Source: Arcobacter sp. FWKO B
GTDB taxonomy: Bacteria > Campylobacterota > Campylobacteria > Campylobacterales > Arcobacteraceae
Assembly: GCF_014844135.1 (NCBI RefSeq)
Contig: NZ_CP041403.1
Span: 1 to 64,000, forward strand
Length of the DNA: 64,000 bases
Direction: 5' to 3'
Shown: positions 37,540 to 46,860 of the stretch, piece after piece
Position numbering within the stretch: the first letter of the stretch is position 1
How the letters are laid out: each line of letters starts with the position of its first letter
Translations under genes and position numbers: made by a program
The notes under the pieces: model-generated
The model's input: the letters and a program-made list of their open reading frames with translations, nothing else
The model's database searches: none
Told to the model about the DNA's origin: nothing

Positions 37540-38618
37540 AGACTTTAATTGCATTAAATAATCTAATCTCGGAATCTGAAGCTATGGTAAAGATGTTTAA
37601 GCGTCAATTACAAGATCATGAATCAGGGGTTAATAGACTCTCTAGAGTCATAAAAGCTTCAACTGAAACTAATTTGATTGAAAATAGTGAAAAACTAGAA
37701 TATTACTACTCTATGTTAAATGATCTAAAAGAAAAAATAACCATAGATAATGAATATCTTGAAGAACTACAAAATGCTATTAAAAGACAACAATCTTTTA
37801 ATTTAAAAAAATTAAGATTAAAAAAATTTGATGAAATACAAATTCCAAGTGATAAAAAACTAGAAGCAATGAAGATATTTGACGAGTTTGTTTTAGATGA
37901 GATGATAATACAAGATGATGCTTTTGAGATTTTTATAAAAACCAATTTAGTTGAAGAAGAAAAATTAGAAGATACTCGCATTAAATTTCTTGAAATTTAT
38001 AACGATTTTAAATCTAGGTTAAAAAATATTAAAGAAGAAGACATATCTAATATGGGTTTTTTGGACTACAAAATAGTTTTTGTTGTCTTTAATTTACATA
38101 TATTGGTTGAAGATATTAAAGAGATGATGACTCCTACGCCAGATATTGAAGAAGTTATTGGTGAAAATAAAGATGAAACAATTGCTGGTGAACAAAAAGA
38201 GATACAACAGCCACAAACTACTTTTAAAGGATTTCCAAAGTTTGAAGATTGGTGGATAGATGAACTTTGGAAAAATCCTGAGGCATACTTAGCTTTATAT
38301 AAATGGAAAACAATAATTAGTAAAATATGTATTACATATGAGCATAAAAATATATGGAAAGAGATATTTCAAAATTGGGTTTTTATCAAAATGTTACTTA
38401 ATACAAAAAAAGAAAGAGCATTTGCTTATTCATTTGCATTTGATAGTGTTATGAAAAAGTATGGTGAAATTGAAGAGGAATTAGACGATTCAAATATTGA
38501 GGCTTTAGAAAATATTATTCATAGAATTATTTTAAAAGAAGATATGGTTAGTGTAAAAAAAGACCATCATCTTGTTACATCATATGTTGAGTTTAAAAGA
38601 AAAAAGCTTTTGGGTTAG
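37536..38618 (+). CDS. Protein of unknown function, tandem paralogue 2
   Basis: This 360-residue paralogue of the preceding gene shares DHESGVNRLS at about residues 28-36, KAS.ETNL and FEDWWIDELW at about 237-244. It has an extra acidic/Gln-rich insert near residues 198-228. The start is TTG with AAGGGG six bases upstream, overlapping the previous stop by four bases, so the two are probably made in fixed proportion. A heteromeric cytoplasmic complex is a reasonable guess. No enzymatic residues are apparent. Confidence 0.75.
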   Translation: MKTLIALNNLISESEAMVKMFKRQLQDHESGVNRLSRVIKASTETNLIENSEKLEYYYSMLNDLKEKITIDNEYLEELQNAIKRQQSFNLKKLRLKKFDEIQIPSDKKLEAMKIFDEFVLDEMIIQDDAFEIFIKTNLVEEEKLEDTRIKFLEIYNDFKSRLKNIKEEDISNMGFLDYKIVFVVFNLHILVEDIKEMMTPTPDIEEVIGENKDETIAGEQKEIQQPQTTFKGFPKFEDWWIDELWKNPEAYLALYKWKTIISKICITYEHKNIWKEIFQNWVFIKMLLNTKKERAFAYSFAFDSVMKKYGEIEEELDDSNIEALENIIHRIILKEDMVSVKKDHHLVTSYVEFKRKKLLG

Positions 38619-38793
38619 TGCTCGTGTATTAATAACAAATTATCAGGAAAATAAATGCTCTTTTACTTTGTGCATCATATTGAAAAAGTAACTGCTATAA
38701 AGCTTTATATATGGCTAAAACATTAGGACGAAATCGTACAGTTCAAGAGGTAGTTTAGAATTATTTAAAAATAATCTTATTGACTTATTAACT

Positions 38794-38813
38794 CATATTT
38801 TTGACATAATTTT
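38794..38813 (+). promoter_or_regulatory. Shared upstream motif, copy 1
   Basis: CATATTTTTGACATAATTTT differs at one position from 41426-41445. It lies 47 bases before the small ORF at 38861, as a TTGACA-type element might. No good -10 box follows at 17 bases. Confidence 0.45.
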
Positions 38814-38860
38814 ATTTTACAATTCCTATCCGTAGATGAAAAAGATCAAAAGGAGAGGTT

Positions 38861-38953
38861 ATGGAAGATGTAATATTTTTGTCAATTTGTGGAGTTATTG
38901 TTGCTTTATCTGTTTATATAAACAAGAAAGACTTGGAAGTAGGGATGGACTAA
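38861..38953 (+). CDS. Possible 30-residue membrane peptide
   Basis: An ATG follows AAAAGGAGAGGTT, an excellent ribosome binding site. The peptide has one hydrophobic segment (residues 5-20) and a charged tail, KKDLEVGMD, and a hairpin lies downstream. It could be a small regulatory membrane peptide or a type I toxin-like peptide, or the start of a decayed gene. There is no homology evidence. Confidence 0.4.
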   Translation: MEDVIFLSICGVIVALSVYINKKDLEVGMD

Positions 38954-39012
38954 CAAGTGAAAATGGTAGGGCTTTTACAGATATATCTTCATATACTAAG
39001 TTTTGCTGAAAA

Positions 39013-39051
39013 CTCCATAGTATATGTAAGAATATATCTACTTGTATGGAG
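39013..39051 (+). terminator. Hairpin with following T run
   Basis: CTCCATA at 39013-39019 pairs with TATGGAG at 39045-39051, with further AT pairing inside and ATTTTT after it. It probably ends the transcript covering the small ORF. Confidence 0.5.
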
Positions 39052-39107
39052 ATTTTTGACTGGATTGATTTAGGTAGAAACTTGTTTTATATTGTAGTTT
39101 ATCTATT

Positions 39108-39512
39108 TTATTCTGCAAGATTATGTTTTTGTATTACTTCTTCCAAAGCTTTATAGAGGTCTGTTGAGTTGATTGGTTTTACTATAAGTGAACTTTGTAG
39201 TTCTCTTATAACATCGATATACTCTGACTCATTATGCCCACTTACGAAAATTACTTTTATATCATCTAAAAACTCTTTTATATTTTGTACCATCGTTATA
39301 CCATTCATTTTTGGCATACTTATATCTGTAATAACAAAATCAATATTACAATCTTTACACATCTTAATAGCATCAAGTCCATTGTCTGCAAAATAAGCAC
39401 TTTTGAACAATATTGGTAAAGTTTCTTTCATTGTGTTTAGTACAAACTCTTCATCATCGACGAACAACACATCAAAGTTTTTGATAACTTTTTTAATTTC
39501 AGTTTTTGTCAT
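39108..39512 (-). CDS. Single-domain response regulator
   Basis: The 134 residues form one receiver domain. They carry the acidic pair VDDEE, phospho-acceptor Asp in FVITDISMPKMNG, the Ser switch in IFVSGHNE and the conserved Lys in IVKPIN. There is no output domain. It is divergent from the HD-GYP gene and probably works by protein contact, with either that phosphodiesterase or the kinases downstream. Confidence 0.9.
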   Translation of the reverse strand: MTKTEIKKVIKNFDVLFVDDEEFVLNTMKETLPILFKSAYFADNGLDAIKMCKDCNIDFVITDISMPKMNGITMVQNIKEFLDDIKVIFVSGHNESEYIDVIRELQSSLIVKPINSTDLYKALEEVIQKHNLAE

Positions 39513-39635
39513 TTTATACCTCCAGTTTATTTTATGTAGTATAAAAGAAAAAAGTGTTGTTTTTGTGATAATAAATATTATAGTCTAATTTTTTTTAAAA
39601 AATTATTTACACACACTTTAGACATTTTTTTGCTT

Positions 39636-39641
39636 TATAAT
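39636..39641 (+). promoter_or_regulatory. Candidate -10 box for the HD-GYP gene
   Basis: TATAAT lies 36 bases before the HD-GYP ATG at 39677, with TGCTT just upstream. GGAGA at 39666 is the ribosome binding site. Confidence 0.4.
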
Positions 39642-39676
39642 GCATTTTCTTAATAATTCGTATTTGGAGAAAACAT

Positions 39677-40627
39677 ATGCCTTATATTAGAACTAAACTA
39701 CATAGAATATCATTAAAAGTCTTACCAGTTGGTACTTCTTATGATTATGCTATTTTCTATAATATAGGCAATAGGGTATTTAGAAAGCTTTTGGACAAAA
39801 GTGAGATATACTCTAAAGAGATTCAGCAAAAAGTTATTAATGAAAATATAATTGAGTTTTATGTTTTGCATGAGGATTTTGATAAATATGAAACTGATAT
39901 GAGATATTGTTTAAAAGAGATGTTAGATGATAATAATATATCAATTGATACAAAAGCTGAAGTTTTACATGATATGGCTGGTGGTATTATTCATGATATA
40001 TTAGATGGTGAATTAAATATTCATAAGATTAAACAAGTTGATGAAGTTGTAAATTCTACTGTAAATATTTTAATGAATGATCCTACTGCTATCAAAGCAA
40101 TGCTAAAAGTTACTTCTTATGATTATTATACATTTACCCATTGTGTGAATGTATCAACATATGCTATGGGTTTTGGTACATATTTGAAGTTGAGTCTGGA
40201 TGATTTGAAGCTTCTTGGAATGAGTGGTATGCTACATGATGTTGGAAAAAGAAAGGTACCATCTGAGATAATAAATAAAAATGGAAAGCTAACATATGAA
40301 GAGTTTGAGCTTGTTAAAAAACATCCTGTTTATGGTGTGGAAATACTCAAAAATCTTGGTGAAAGTAATAAGTTATTATTAAAAATAATATATCAACATC
40401 ACGAAAAGCTGAATGGCTCAGGATATCCTTTGGGTATAGAGGGTAATGATATACATATGTTTTCTAGAATTATGGCGATTTCTGATATTTTTGATGCACT
40501 AACCACACGACGCTCGTATAAAGAGGCTTTAAAAACATTTGAAGCATTTAATATAATGTATAATCATATGAAAGACGAGTTAGATAGAAAACTCGTCAGA
40601 GAATTTATGATATTTATGAGAAAATAA
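39677..40627 (+). CDS. HD-GYP domain c-di-GMP phosphodiesterase
   Basis: The 316-residue protein has an N-terminal uncharacterised region (about 1-130) and an HD-GYP domain. The metal motif MLHDVGKRKVP, YQHHEKLNGSGYPLGI, containing the GYP signature, and SDIFDALTTRRSYK are intact. It should degrade c-di-GMP in the cytoplasm. The N-terminal region may sense or bind a regulator. Its place between two response regulator genes suggests control by phosphorelay. Confidence 0.9.
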   Translation: MPYIRTKLHRISLKVLPVGTSYDYAIFYNIGNRVFRKLLDKSEIYSKEIQQKVINENIIEFYVLHEDFDKYETDMRYCLKEMLDDNNISIDTKAEVLHDMAGGIIHDILDGELNIHKIKQVDEVVNSTVNILMNDPTAIKAMLKVTSYDYYTFTHCVNVSTYAMGFGTYLKLSLDDLKLLGMSGMLHDVGKRKVPSEIINKNGKLTYEEFELVKKHPVYGVEILKNLGESNKLLLKIIYQHHEKLNGSGYPLGIEGNDIHMFSRIMAISDIFDALTTRRSYKEALKTFEAFNIMYNHMKDELDRKLVREFMIFMRK

Positions 40628-40628
40628 A

Positions 40629-41345
40629 CTACATTTTTGCTATGAGCTTATATCCAAGTCCAGAAATATTTTCCAAATACTCAGATGGTAGTTTTTTCCT
40701 AAGATTTTTCACTAGTGTTCTGAGGGCTGATGGTGACATTACCTCATCATATTTTTCCCAAACTTGATGTTCAATTTGTGAATATGTAACAAGCTTGTTT
40801 TTATTTTCAGATAACAAATCCATCAGAGATTTTTCTTTTTTCTTTAGTTTGATATTTTCATCTTTATTTGTTATGACCCCGCTTATACTGTCGTATGATA
40901 AATCACTATCAATTTGCACTAGTATATTAGAAGTTAAATATAAATAGTCAATTACCTTATATAAGGCTTCTTTTAATTTTGAAAAACTAACTGGTTTTTG
41001 TATATATGCTTGTATATTTAGATTTACACAATTTATCAAGTGATCATTAGTGCTGTGTGCCGTCATCATAATAACTGGAATCATAAGGTCTTTTTTTCTT
41101 ACTTCTTTGATAAAGTTAATACCATTCATTGTTGGCATTTCTATATCTGATAAAATTAGTTTAATCTTATGAGTATTAAATATATCTAAAGCTTCTTTAC
41201 CATTATTTGCAGTCATGACATTATCACAAAAACTTTTTAGTGTTTGAGTAACTTCTTTTTGACTATTTATGTCATCTTCAACATATAAAATTGTCAATTC
41301 TTTGAGTAATCCATTTAATTGCTTACTGTTTAACATATTAAACAC
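40629..41345 (-). CDS. OmpR/PhoB-type response regulator
   Basis: A receiver domain (VEDDIN, ILSDIEMPTMNG, MMTAHS, IQKPVS) is joined to a C-terminal winged-helix DNA-binding domain (about 145-238) with SPSALRTLVKNLRKKL. At 238 residues it is of family length. It is divergent from the chemosensory operon, so it may control that operon. The partner kinase is not adjacent in the same direction. Confidence 0.9.
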   Translation of the reverse strand: MFNMLNSKQLNGLLKELTILYVEDDINSQKEVTQTLKSFCDNVMTANNGKEALDIFNTHKIKLILSDIEMPTMNGINFIKEVRKKDLMIPVIMMTAHSTNDHLINCVNLNIQAYIQKPVSFSKLKEALYKVIDYLYLTSNILVQIDSDLSYDSISGVITNKDENIKLKKKEKSLMDLLSENKNKLVTYSQIEHQVWEKYDEVMSPSALRTLVKNLRKKLPSEYLENISGLGYKLIAKM

Positions 41346-41425
41346 TCCATAAAATTATTATATTATGATTGTAACAGATAAAATATATATTTCCTATAAA
41401 TACTTAACTTATTTTATAAATAAAA

Positions 41426-41445
41426 CATATTTTTGACACAATTTT
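41426..41445 (+). promoter_or_regulatory. Shared upstream motif, copy 2, before the chemosensory operon
   Basis: CATATTTTTGACACAATTTT matches 38794-38813 in 19 of 20 positions. It lies 48 bases before the first gene of the operon, nearly the same distance as copy 1 from its ORF. Confidence 0.5.
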
Positions 41446-41492
41446 GCAATATAGTTTTAAATGTCACCTCAAAAAACTAAAAGGAATCTCAA

Positions 41493-42530
41493 GTGAGTTT
41501 GATAAGAGAACTAAAACACTTTGGCAATTCATTGTCTTTATTGGTAGTAGAAGATGAGATTGCTCTTAATGCGGAATTGGTTAGTGTATTATCAACATTT
41601 TTTAAAAGTGTTGATTTTGCTTTTGATGGTAAAGAAGGGCTTGAGAAGTTTGCAAAAAATAGACCTGATATTGTTCTTACTGATATAAGTATGCCTAAAA
41701 TGGATGGTATAAAGATGTCGCAAGAGATCAAAAATCTATACAGAGGGCAACATATAGTGGTATTGTCAGCACATGGTGATACTAAGTATATGATTGAACT
41801 TATTGATATAGGAATAGATCAATTTATTTTGAAGCCTTTTGATAAAAATACTTTGATGTATAAATTATTAAAAGTAGCGGAAAATATCATTTATAAAAAA
41901 GAATTTGATAAATTCTACAAAGACAAACAACTTCAAAGAATCGCAACCATAGAAAGTATTGTAGATACACAGCCATTACACGAATCAATTGTGCCTTTAG
42001 ATGATATTAAACCAGTTGAGAAAGTGACATATAATTTAAGCCATAATAGAGAAGATGCCGATGAGTTTATGGAGTCTTTAAAAAATGATGAGTTAATGTG
42101 GATGGCATTTAAAGATGATATTACTGAATTGATGGAGCTAAGTGCTGAATTTGGTGAAGATGTGGATAATTTGGCATTAAATGGAAGACTCAGTGAAGGG
42201 TTACGAACTAGCTTAGTGCATATCGTAAGAAGATATGCAAAAATATTCTCTCAGCTTGAACAAATGGCAAAGATGTCAGATACATTGGAACTTTTGGCAG
42301 AGTTTTTGGAAGATTTGGATGTAAACATATTAGATGATGAACAAAATAGAAAACTTAAATTGTTGGAATATATCAATAATGATATAACAAGGTTTTTACA
42401 AACTGTTTTTGTTTATAAAGATAGTGTTGATATCTATTATCTTGAAGATTCTCTTGAAAGTTCAATTTTACAACTAAAAAGTGAAATGTTTGGCTTAGAA
42501 GTTGAAGAAGATGAGGCAGAGTTTTTTTAG
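41493..42530 (+). CDS. Response regulator with novel C-terminal domain, first gene of chemosensory operon
   Basis: The N-terminal receiver domain (VVEDE, IVLTDISMPKMDG, VLSAHGD, ILKPFD) covers residues 1-125. The remaining 220 residues are acidic and helical, with EFMESLKNDELMWMAF and a long coiled coil. I recognise no output family there. The start is GTG at 41493 with AAAGGA eight bases upstream. Being first in the cheA operon, it probably takes phosphate from that CheA. Confidence 0.85.
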   Translation: MSLIRELKHFGNSLSLLVVEDEIALNAELVSVLSTFFKSVDFAFDGKEGLEKFAKNRPDIVLTDISMPKMDGIKMSQEIKNLYRGQHIVVLSAHGDTKYMIELIDIGIDQFILKPFDKNTLMYKLLKVAENIIYKKEFDKFYKDKQLQRIATIESIVDTQPLHESIVPLDDIKPVEKVTYNLSHNREDADEFMESLKNDELMWMAFKDDITELMELSAEFGEDVDNLALNGRLSEGLRTSLVHIVRRYAKIFSQLEQMAKMSDTLELLAEFLEDLDVNILDDEQNRKLKLLEYINNDITRFLQTVFVYKDSVDIYYLEDSLESSILQLKSEMFGLEVEEDEAEFF

Positions 42531-42633
42531 ATTATAGTCTTTAAAATCAGTCTGGATCTTGTTTGGGGTAGGTGTTGGTGTTAATAAATTAGTGTCAATA
42601 AATAATGACAAAAGAAAGAAGTAGGTGAACAGT

Positions 42634-44952
42634 ATGAATCCTATATTACAACAATTTTTAATAGAGGCAAGAGAAAATCTCCTGTTTTTAGATAAAAATC
42701 TTGAGCTTTTAGAAAGCAATGATGGTGATATTGTAAATGCTCTATTTAGAGCTGCACATACACTAAAGGGGAGTTCTGGACTGGCTGGATTTGACTGTGT
42801 TAAAGAAATTACACATATTGCTGAAGATTTGCTTGATGCATATAGAAGTGATAAGATAATTTATTCAGATCAGCTTTTAAGAACTTTATATGATATGTTT
42901 GACGAGGTTGCAGAGCTTGTTGATATTGCTGAAGAAAGTGGCGAGATTACTTTTATTGAGCAAGAAAGAGTTGAAGAGTTTAAGTCATCAAGGGCTGCAA
43001 TTTTAGATTTGAGAGATGATATTCAAGATAAACAATTTTGTGAATTTAATATCATAGATGATGTGATACCGCCATTTGGGAATTTATTTTTAAATGATTT
43101 TCAAAGGTTAGATTTTAATAAGCTTAGTTTTGATACTAAGGCTATAACAAAAGAAGAGTTTGAAACAGGTGGTTTTTATATCATAGACCTTGATTTACCA
43201 AAAGAGACTTTAGAACTAGGTAATGACCCTTTTTATTCACTATATCTTTTGGGTGAAGAAAATGTCATTAGCATCTATATTGAGGTTGATGAGAGTTGTG
43301 AGAATATTGCAAAAAATCCAATAGTATGGAGTAGTAGAATTATTGCAATAGTATATTCAAATCAAAATGATTTTGAAAATGCTTTTTACAACTTTATGGA
43401 AGATGTGAGTATATATCCATTGGCTATAAAATCGTTTTTTAAAACAGAGCTTGATTTAAAAAGTAGTGATTGTCTAAAGCCTTTAATAGCTGATATTAAA
43501 TTGTTTTTAGAGAATTTGGATATTGATGGTTTGATAGATTTATTACAAGGTGTTAGTAAAGATTTACAAAAAGATTCTTTGGAATATTTTTTAATAAATC
43601 GTTTGTGCTATATTCTTGAGGTTAATGACTTAAATACTGAGCTATTAAATGAGATGGTTGGGTATGTAGTGGATGTGTTAAATATAGATGAATTATATAC
43701 TGAGGTGTGTGATCATAATACAACTGAAGATGTAATTATAGCTTCTCAGAAAGAGAAAAAAGCATCAAAACCTATGGCTAAAATGGTTAAAATTGATCTT
43801 GATGATGTTGATAAAATGATGGATATAGTTGGTGAAATGCTAGTTATTAAAAACTCATTACCTTATATTGCACAAGCTTTGAATTTTGAAAACATTGAAG
43901 CAAATAGAAGGGAGTTGATGGCAAGATATGATGAAATAAATCGTGTAACAATTCAATTACAAGAAAAAGTTATGGAGATGAGACTCCTTTCTTTGTCTTT
44001 TATATTTGATAGGTACCCTAAACTAATAAGAGATATATCTAAATCATTGGGCAAAAAAATAAAGTATGTTGAATCAGGTGGTGATACAAAGCTTGATAAA
44101 ACTATTATAGAAAAACTAGCAGATCCTTTGATTCATATTATTAGAAATTCTCTTGATCATGGAATAGAATCACCTGATATAAGAGAACAAAAAGGAAAAA
44201 GTCCAGAAGGAACAATCTCAATAAAAGCAGAATCTTTAGGCGATAAAGTATATGTAAGTATTGAGGATGATGGCAAAGGGATTGATGTACAAAAAGTTGT
44301 ACAAAAAGCCCTTGAGAAAAAAATGGTTGATGTTGAAGCACTAGAGCAAATGAGTGAAGAAGAAAAGCTTATGTTGGTGTTTCATCCTGGTGTTTCTACA
44401 ATGGAACAAATTAGTGAGCTATCTGGTCGTGGTGTTGGCATGGATGTTGTTCGTCAAAGTATCAATGAAGTAGGTGGCAAGATTTCACTAAGTAGTACAG
44501 TAAATGTAGGTACAAAGTTGGTATTAGAGTTACCTATGAGTGTAGCTTTAAGTAATGTGTTTCATATTAAGCTTGGTAATGCAAACTACGCACTATCAAT
44601 GGATAGTATTGTTGAAACTGTTCAAGTACCAAAAAATGAGGTTGAATATATAAATCAACAACCAATGCTAAAACTAAGGGGGGTATTGATCCCATTGGTA
44701 TTTTATTATAAATTGCTATCAAGTGATATAGATAGCAAAGATTCGTATTCATTGGTGATAATACAAACTCAAGGGCAAAAGTTTGGTTTTGTTGTAGATG
44801 AGTTTGTCAATCAACTTGATATAGTGCAAAAACCATTAGCACCAAATTTTAAAAATCACCCTTTTATATCAGGAACATCACTTCTTGGAAATGGTGAGGT
44901 TTTATTTGTCATAAATCCATCTAGACTTTATACTGTAAAGGAGAAAAAATAA
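42634..44952 (+). CDS. cheA: Chemotaxis histidine kinase CheA
   Basis: The domains are in order. The Hpt domain has the phospho-His in [12 protein letters not shown] (near residue 48). A long middle region (about 140-385) lacks an obvious canonical P2. The dimerisation helices follow, then the ATPase with [23 protein letters not shown] and [13 protein letters not shown], and a C-terminal CheW-like domain. I use ATG 42634, preceded by AGGTGA; a GTG three codons earlier is possible. It is 772 residues long. There is no receiver domain, so it is not the CheAY fusion used by flagellar chemotaxis in this phylum, which suggests a second pathway. Confidence 0.93.
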   Translation: MNPILQQFLIEARENLLFLDKNLELLESNDGDIVNALFRAAHTLKGSSGLAGFDCVKEITHIAEDLLDAYRSDKIIYSDQLLRTLYDMFDEVAELVDIAEESGEITFIEQERVEEFKSSRAAILDLRDDIQDKQFCEFNIIDDVIPPFGNLFLNDFQRLDFNKLSFDTKAITKEEFETGGFYIIDLDLPKETLELGNDPFYSLYLLGEENVISIYIEVDESCENIAKNPIVWSSRIIAIVYSNQNDFENAFYNFMEDVSIYPLAIKSFFKTELDLKSSDCLKPLIADIKLFLENLDIDGLIDLLQGVSKDLQKDSLEYFLINRLCYILEVNDLNTELLNEMVGYVVDVLNIDELYTEVCDHNTTEDVIIASQKEKKASKPMAKMVKIDLDDVDKMMDIVGEMLVIKNSLPYIAQALNFENIEANRRELMARYDEINRVTIQLQEKVMEMRLLSLSFIFDRYPKLIRDISKSLGKKIKYVESGGDTKLDKTIIEKLADPLIHIIRNSLDHGIESPDIREQKGKSPEGTISIKAESLGDKVYVSIEDDGKGIDVQKVVQKALEKKMVDVEALEQMSEEEKLMLVFHPGVSTMEQISELSGRGVGMDVVRQSINEVGGKISLSSTVNVGTKLVLELPMSVALSNVFHIKLGNANYALSMDSIVETVQVPKNEVEYINQQPMLKLRGVLIPLVFYYKLLSSDIDSKDSYSLVIIQTQGQKFGFVVDEFVNQLDIVQKPLAPNFKNHPFISGTSLLGNGEVLFVINPSRLYTVKEKK

Positions 44953-46856
44953 TGTCTTTCATCAGAGAAAATAATAGTGCTACAAGCGGTATGCACACTA
45001 CTAGGGTTCATAAAAAAGGTGATGTAATCAACAAAAGAAAAAATCGTACATTAGCAAAACAACAACAAATTTCAGAGACTATTAGTGGAATATCAAATGA
45101 GATTTTGGCAAAAGCTCAAGAAAGTGTAAGTGCAATAGAGGAGCTAAAAAGCTCAATGGAACAAATTGCAGCAGCATCAGAACAAAATGCAGGTGCAGCT
45201 GAGCAGAGTTTGAGTGTAGTAAGTGCACTTAATACTTCTATACAAAAAACAATGAAATCTTTGCGTGAGTCTGTAGCAATTGCTACAAGTACAAAGGTAG
45301 CTGTTGAAGATGGTGGTGAAAAAGTTATTGAGACGGCAAAAAGAATGCAACTTGCTTCTGAGACAGTAACAACAGTACAAGAAAAAAGTGCAGATATGAA
45401 AAAAGCTAGTGATAATATTGGTCAAGCGGTGGGGCTTATTGCTAAAATTGCTGATCAAACAAACTTATTAGCACTAAATGCTGCAATAGAAGCTGCAAAA
45501 GCAAAAGAACAAGGAAAAGGTTTTGCTGTAGTTGCAGCAGAAACTAGAGAACTAGCAGCAGTATCTACAACTTATGCAGATGTGATAAGAGAGGTTGTAA
45601 GTAAGATTCAAGAGTATATTGAAGAGGTTGAAAAAAATATTACAAAAGTAGCTGCTCTTATTATTGATTCATCCAATCTTGGTAAAACAATAACATTTAA
45701 TATCCAAGGTTCTATGCAAAGTATTCAAAATGCAATAGATATTACATTAAAAGGTGCTACAAAGTTTGAGCTTCTTGCTCAAAAAGCTCAAGAGTTCAAT
45801 AAAGGCTCAGAATCAATAGCATCAGCAGCAGAAGAGAGTGCTAGTGCAGTAGCTCAGATTACTAATTCTATACAGATGCAAGTAAATGCACTTCATGAAG
45901 CAGAAGAAGCAGCTAGTAGTTTAAGTGAGCTTGCCGAGGATTTAAAAAACTCAACGGATGCTGCAAAAGATGCAGAAGAGATTTCAACAGCAGCTGAACA
46001 GCTGATAAGCGTTGTGGAAGAGATACAAAAGTCAATGCAACAATCAGTTGTTGCACTAGAGCAAATAAGCCATGCAGCTCAAATTACAGTAGATGAAGCT
46101 ACAAACAATAAAAAGCTAGCTGAAGCAGCAGTTGAGTTACAAGAAGAGTTGCTTATTAATACACAAGAGGTTATTGAAAACCTTAAAAAAACATCGACAC
46201 ATCTAAAAGATGTGGAAAGTGATCTTGAACATGCTTATACTTTCACGCAAAAAAGTGTGCATGAAGGTAAAACAACAAGTACACAAATGAGATATGTTGA
46301 TAAAGAAGCTAATAAAATAAATAAAACTCTTGTAAAAATAATAAATACAAATACACAAACAACTATGCTTGCAGTTAGTGGAAGTGTAGAAGCTGCTAGA
46401 GCAGGTGAAAGTGGCAAAGGTTTTGCTGTAGTAAGTGGAGATATCAGAAGTCTTGCTCAAGATGCAGGTAATAATATGGATAAAGTGCAAGATGTAATGG
46501 ATAGCCTTGATGAAGAAATAGGGAATATAGGTATCATCTGGAGTCGAACTATGGCAAGTCAAGAAAATGAACTTATAGCTGTTAGTATGCTAAAAGAAGA
46601 AGCACAAAAAGCTATTCATAATGTAGAAAATATTGTTGGTGCATTTAATGAGCTTAAAATTGCAAATGAAACTAATAGGGCTTCTATACAAGAGGCACTA
46701 ACAGCTAGCACTCAAATACAAGTTGCTGCTCAACAATCTTTAAGAAATACAGAAGAATCAAAACATGCAGCAAATTTGATAAACGAAACAGTTGCCGAAA
46801 TGGGTGAATACATAGAAGATTTGGCAGTTTCTGCTGATGAATTACAACAAGGATGA
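44952..46856 (+). CDS. Soluble chemoreceptor with two signalling-tip modules
   Basis: The 634-residue protein has no membrane segment and no ligand-binding domain. It is almost entirely coiled coil. A first MCP tip lies near residues 162-215 ([17 protein letters not shown], then [14 protein letters not shown]). A second, altered tip lies near 461-515 ([19 protein letters not shown], then [15 protein letters not shown]). It thus looks like two receptor cytoplasmic hairpins in one chain. Its ATG overlaps the cheA stop (TAATG). It is the only receptor in the operon and presumably takes its input through partner proteins. Confidence 0.92.
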   Translation: MSFIRENNSATSGMHTTRVHKKGDVINKRKNRTLAKQQQISETISGISNEILAKAQESVSAIEELKSSMEQIAAASEQNAGAAEQSLSVVSALNTSIQKTMKSLRESVAIATSTKVAVEDGGEKVIETAKRMQLASETVTTVQEKSADMKKASDNIGQAVGLIAKIADQTNLLALNAAIEAAKAKEQGKGFAVVAAETRELAAVSTTYADVIREVVSKIQEYIEEVEKNITKVAALIIDSSNLGKTITFNIQGSMQSIQNAIDITLKGATKFELLAQKAQEFNKGSESIASAAEESASAVAQITNSIQMQVNALHEAEEAASSLSELAEDLKNSTDAAKDAEEISTAAEQLISVVEEIQKSMQQSVVALEQISHAAQITVDEATNNKKLAEAAVELQEELLINTQEVIENLKKTSTHLKDVESDLEHAYTFTQKSVHEGKTTSTQMRYVDKEANKINKTLVKIINTNTQTTMLAVSGSVEAARAGESGKGFAVVSGDIRSLAQDAGNNMDKVQDVMDSLDEEIGNIGIIWSRTMASQENELIAVSMLKEEAQKAIHNVENIVGAFNELKIANETNRASIQEALTASTQIQVAAQQSLRNTEESKHAANLINETVAEMGEYIEDLAVSADELQQG

Positions 46857-46860
46857 GGTC

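Larger units (their letters stand above)
38619..39107. other. Gene-poor stretch with decayed coding fragments
   Basis: No intact gene above 60 codons is seen. Short frames such as MAKTLGRNRTVQEVV near 38711 look like remnants. It holds a 20-base motif shared with the chemosensory operon upstream region, one small ORF with a good ribosome binding site (38861-38953) and a hairpin at 39013-39051. Confidence 0.5.

Noticed and set aside
38957-39073. 38-codon hydrophobic GTG frame after the small peptide ORF
   Set aside because: There is no ribosome binding site, and it crosses the hairpin that probably ends transcription.
45177-46562. Minus-strand Cys/Ser/Tyr-rich frames opposite the double-tip receptor
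   Set aside because: They arise from the biased codon use of the coiled-coil gene on the other strand.
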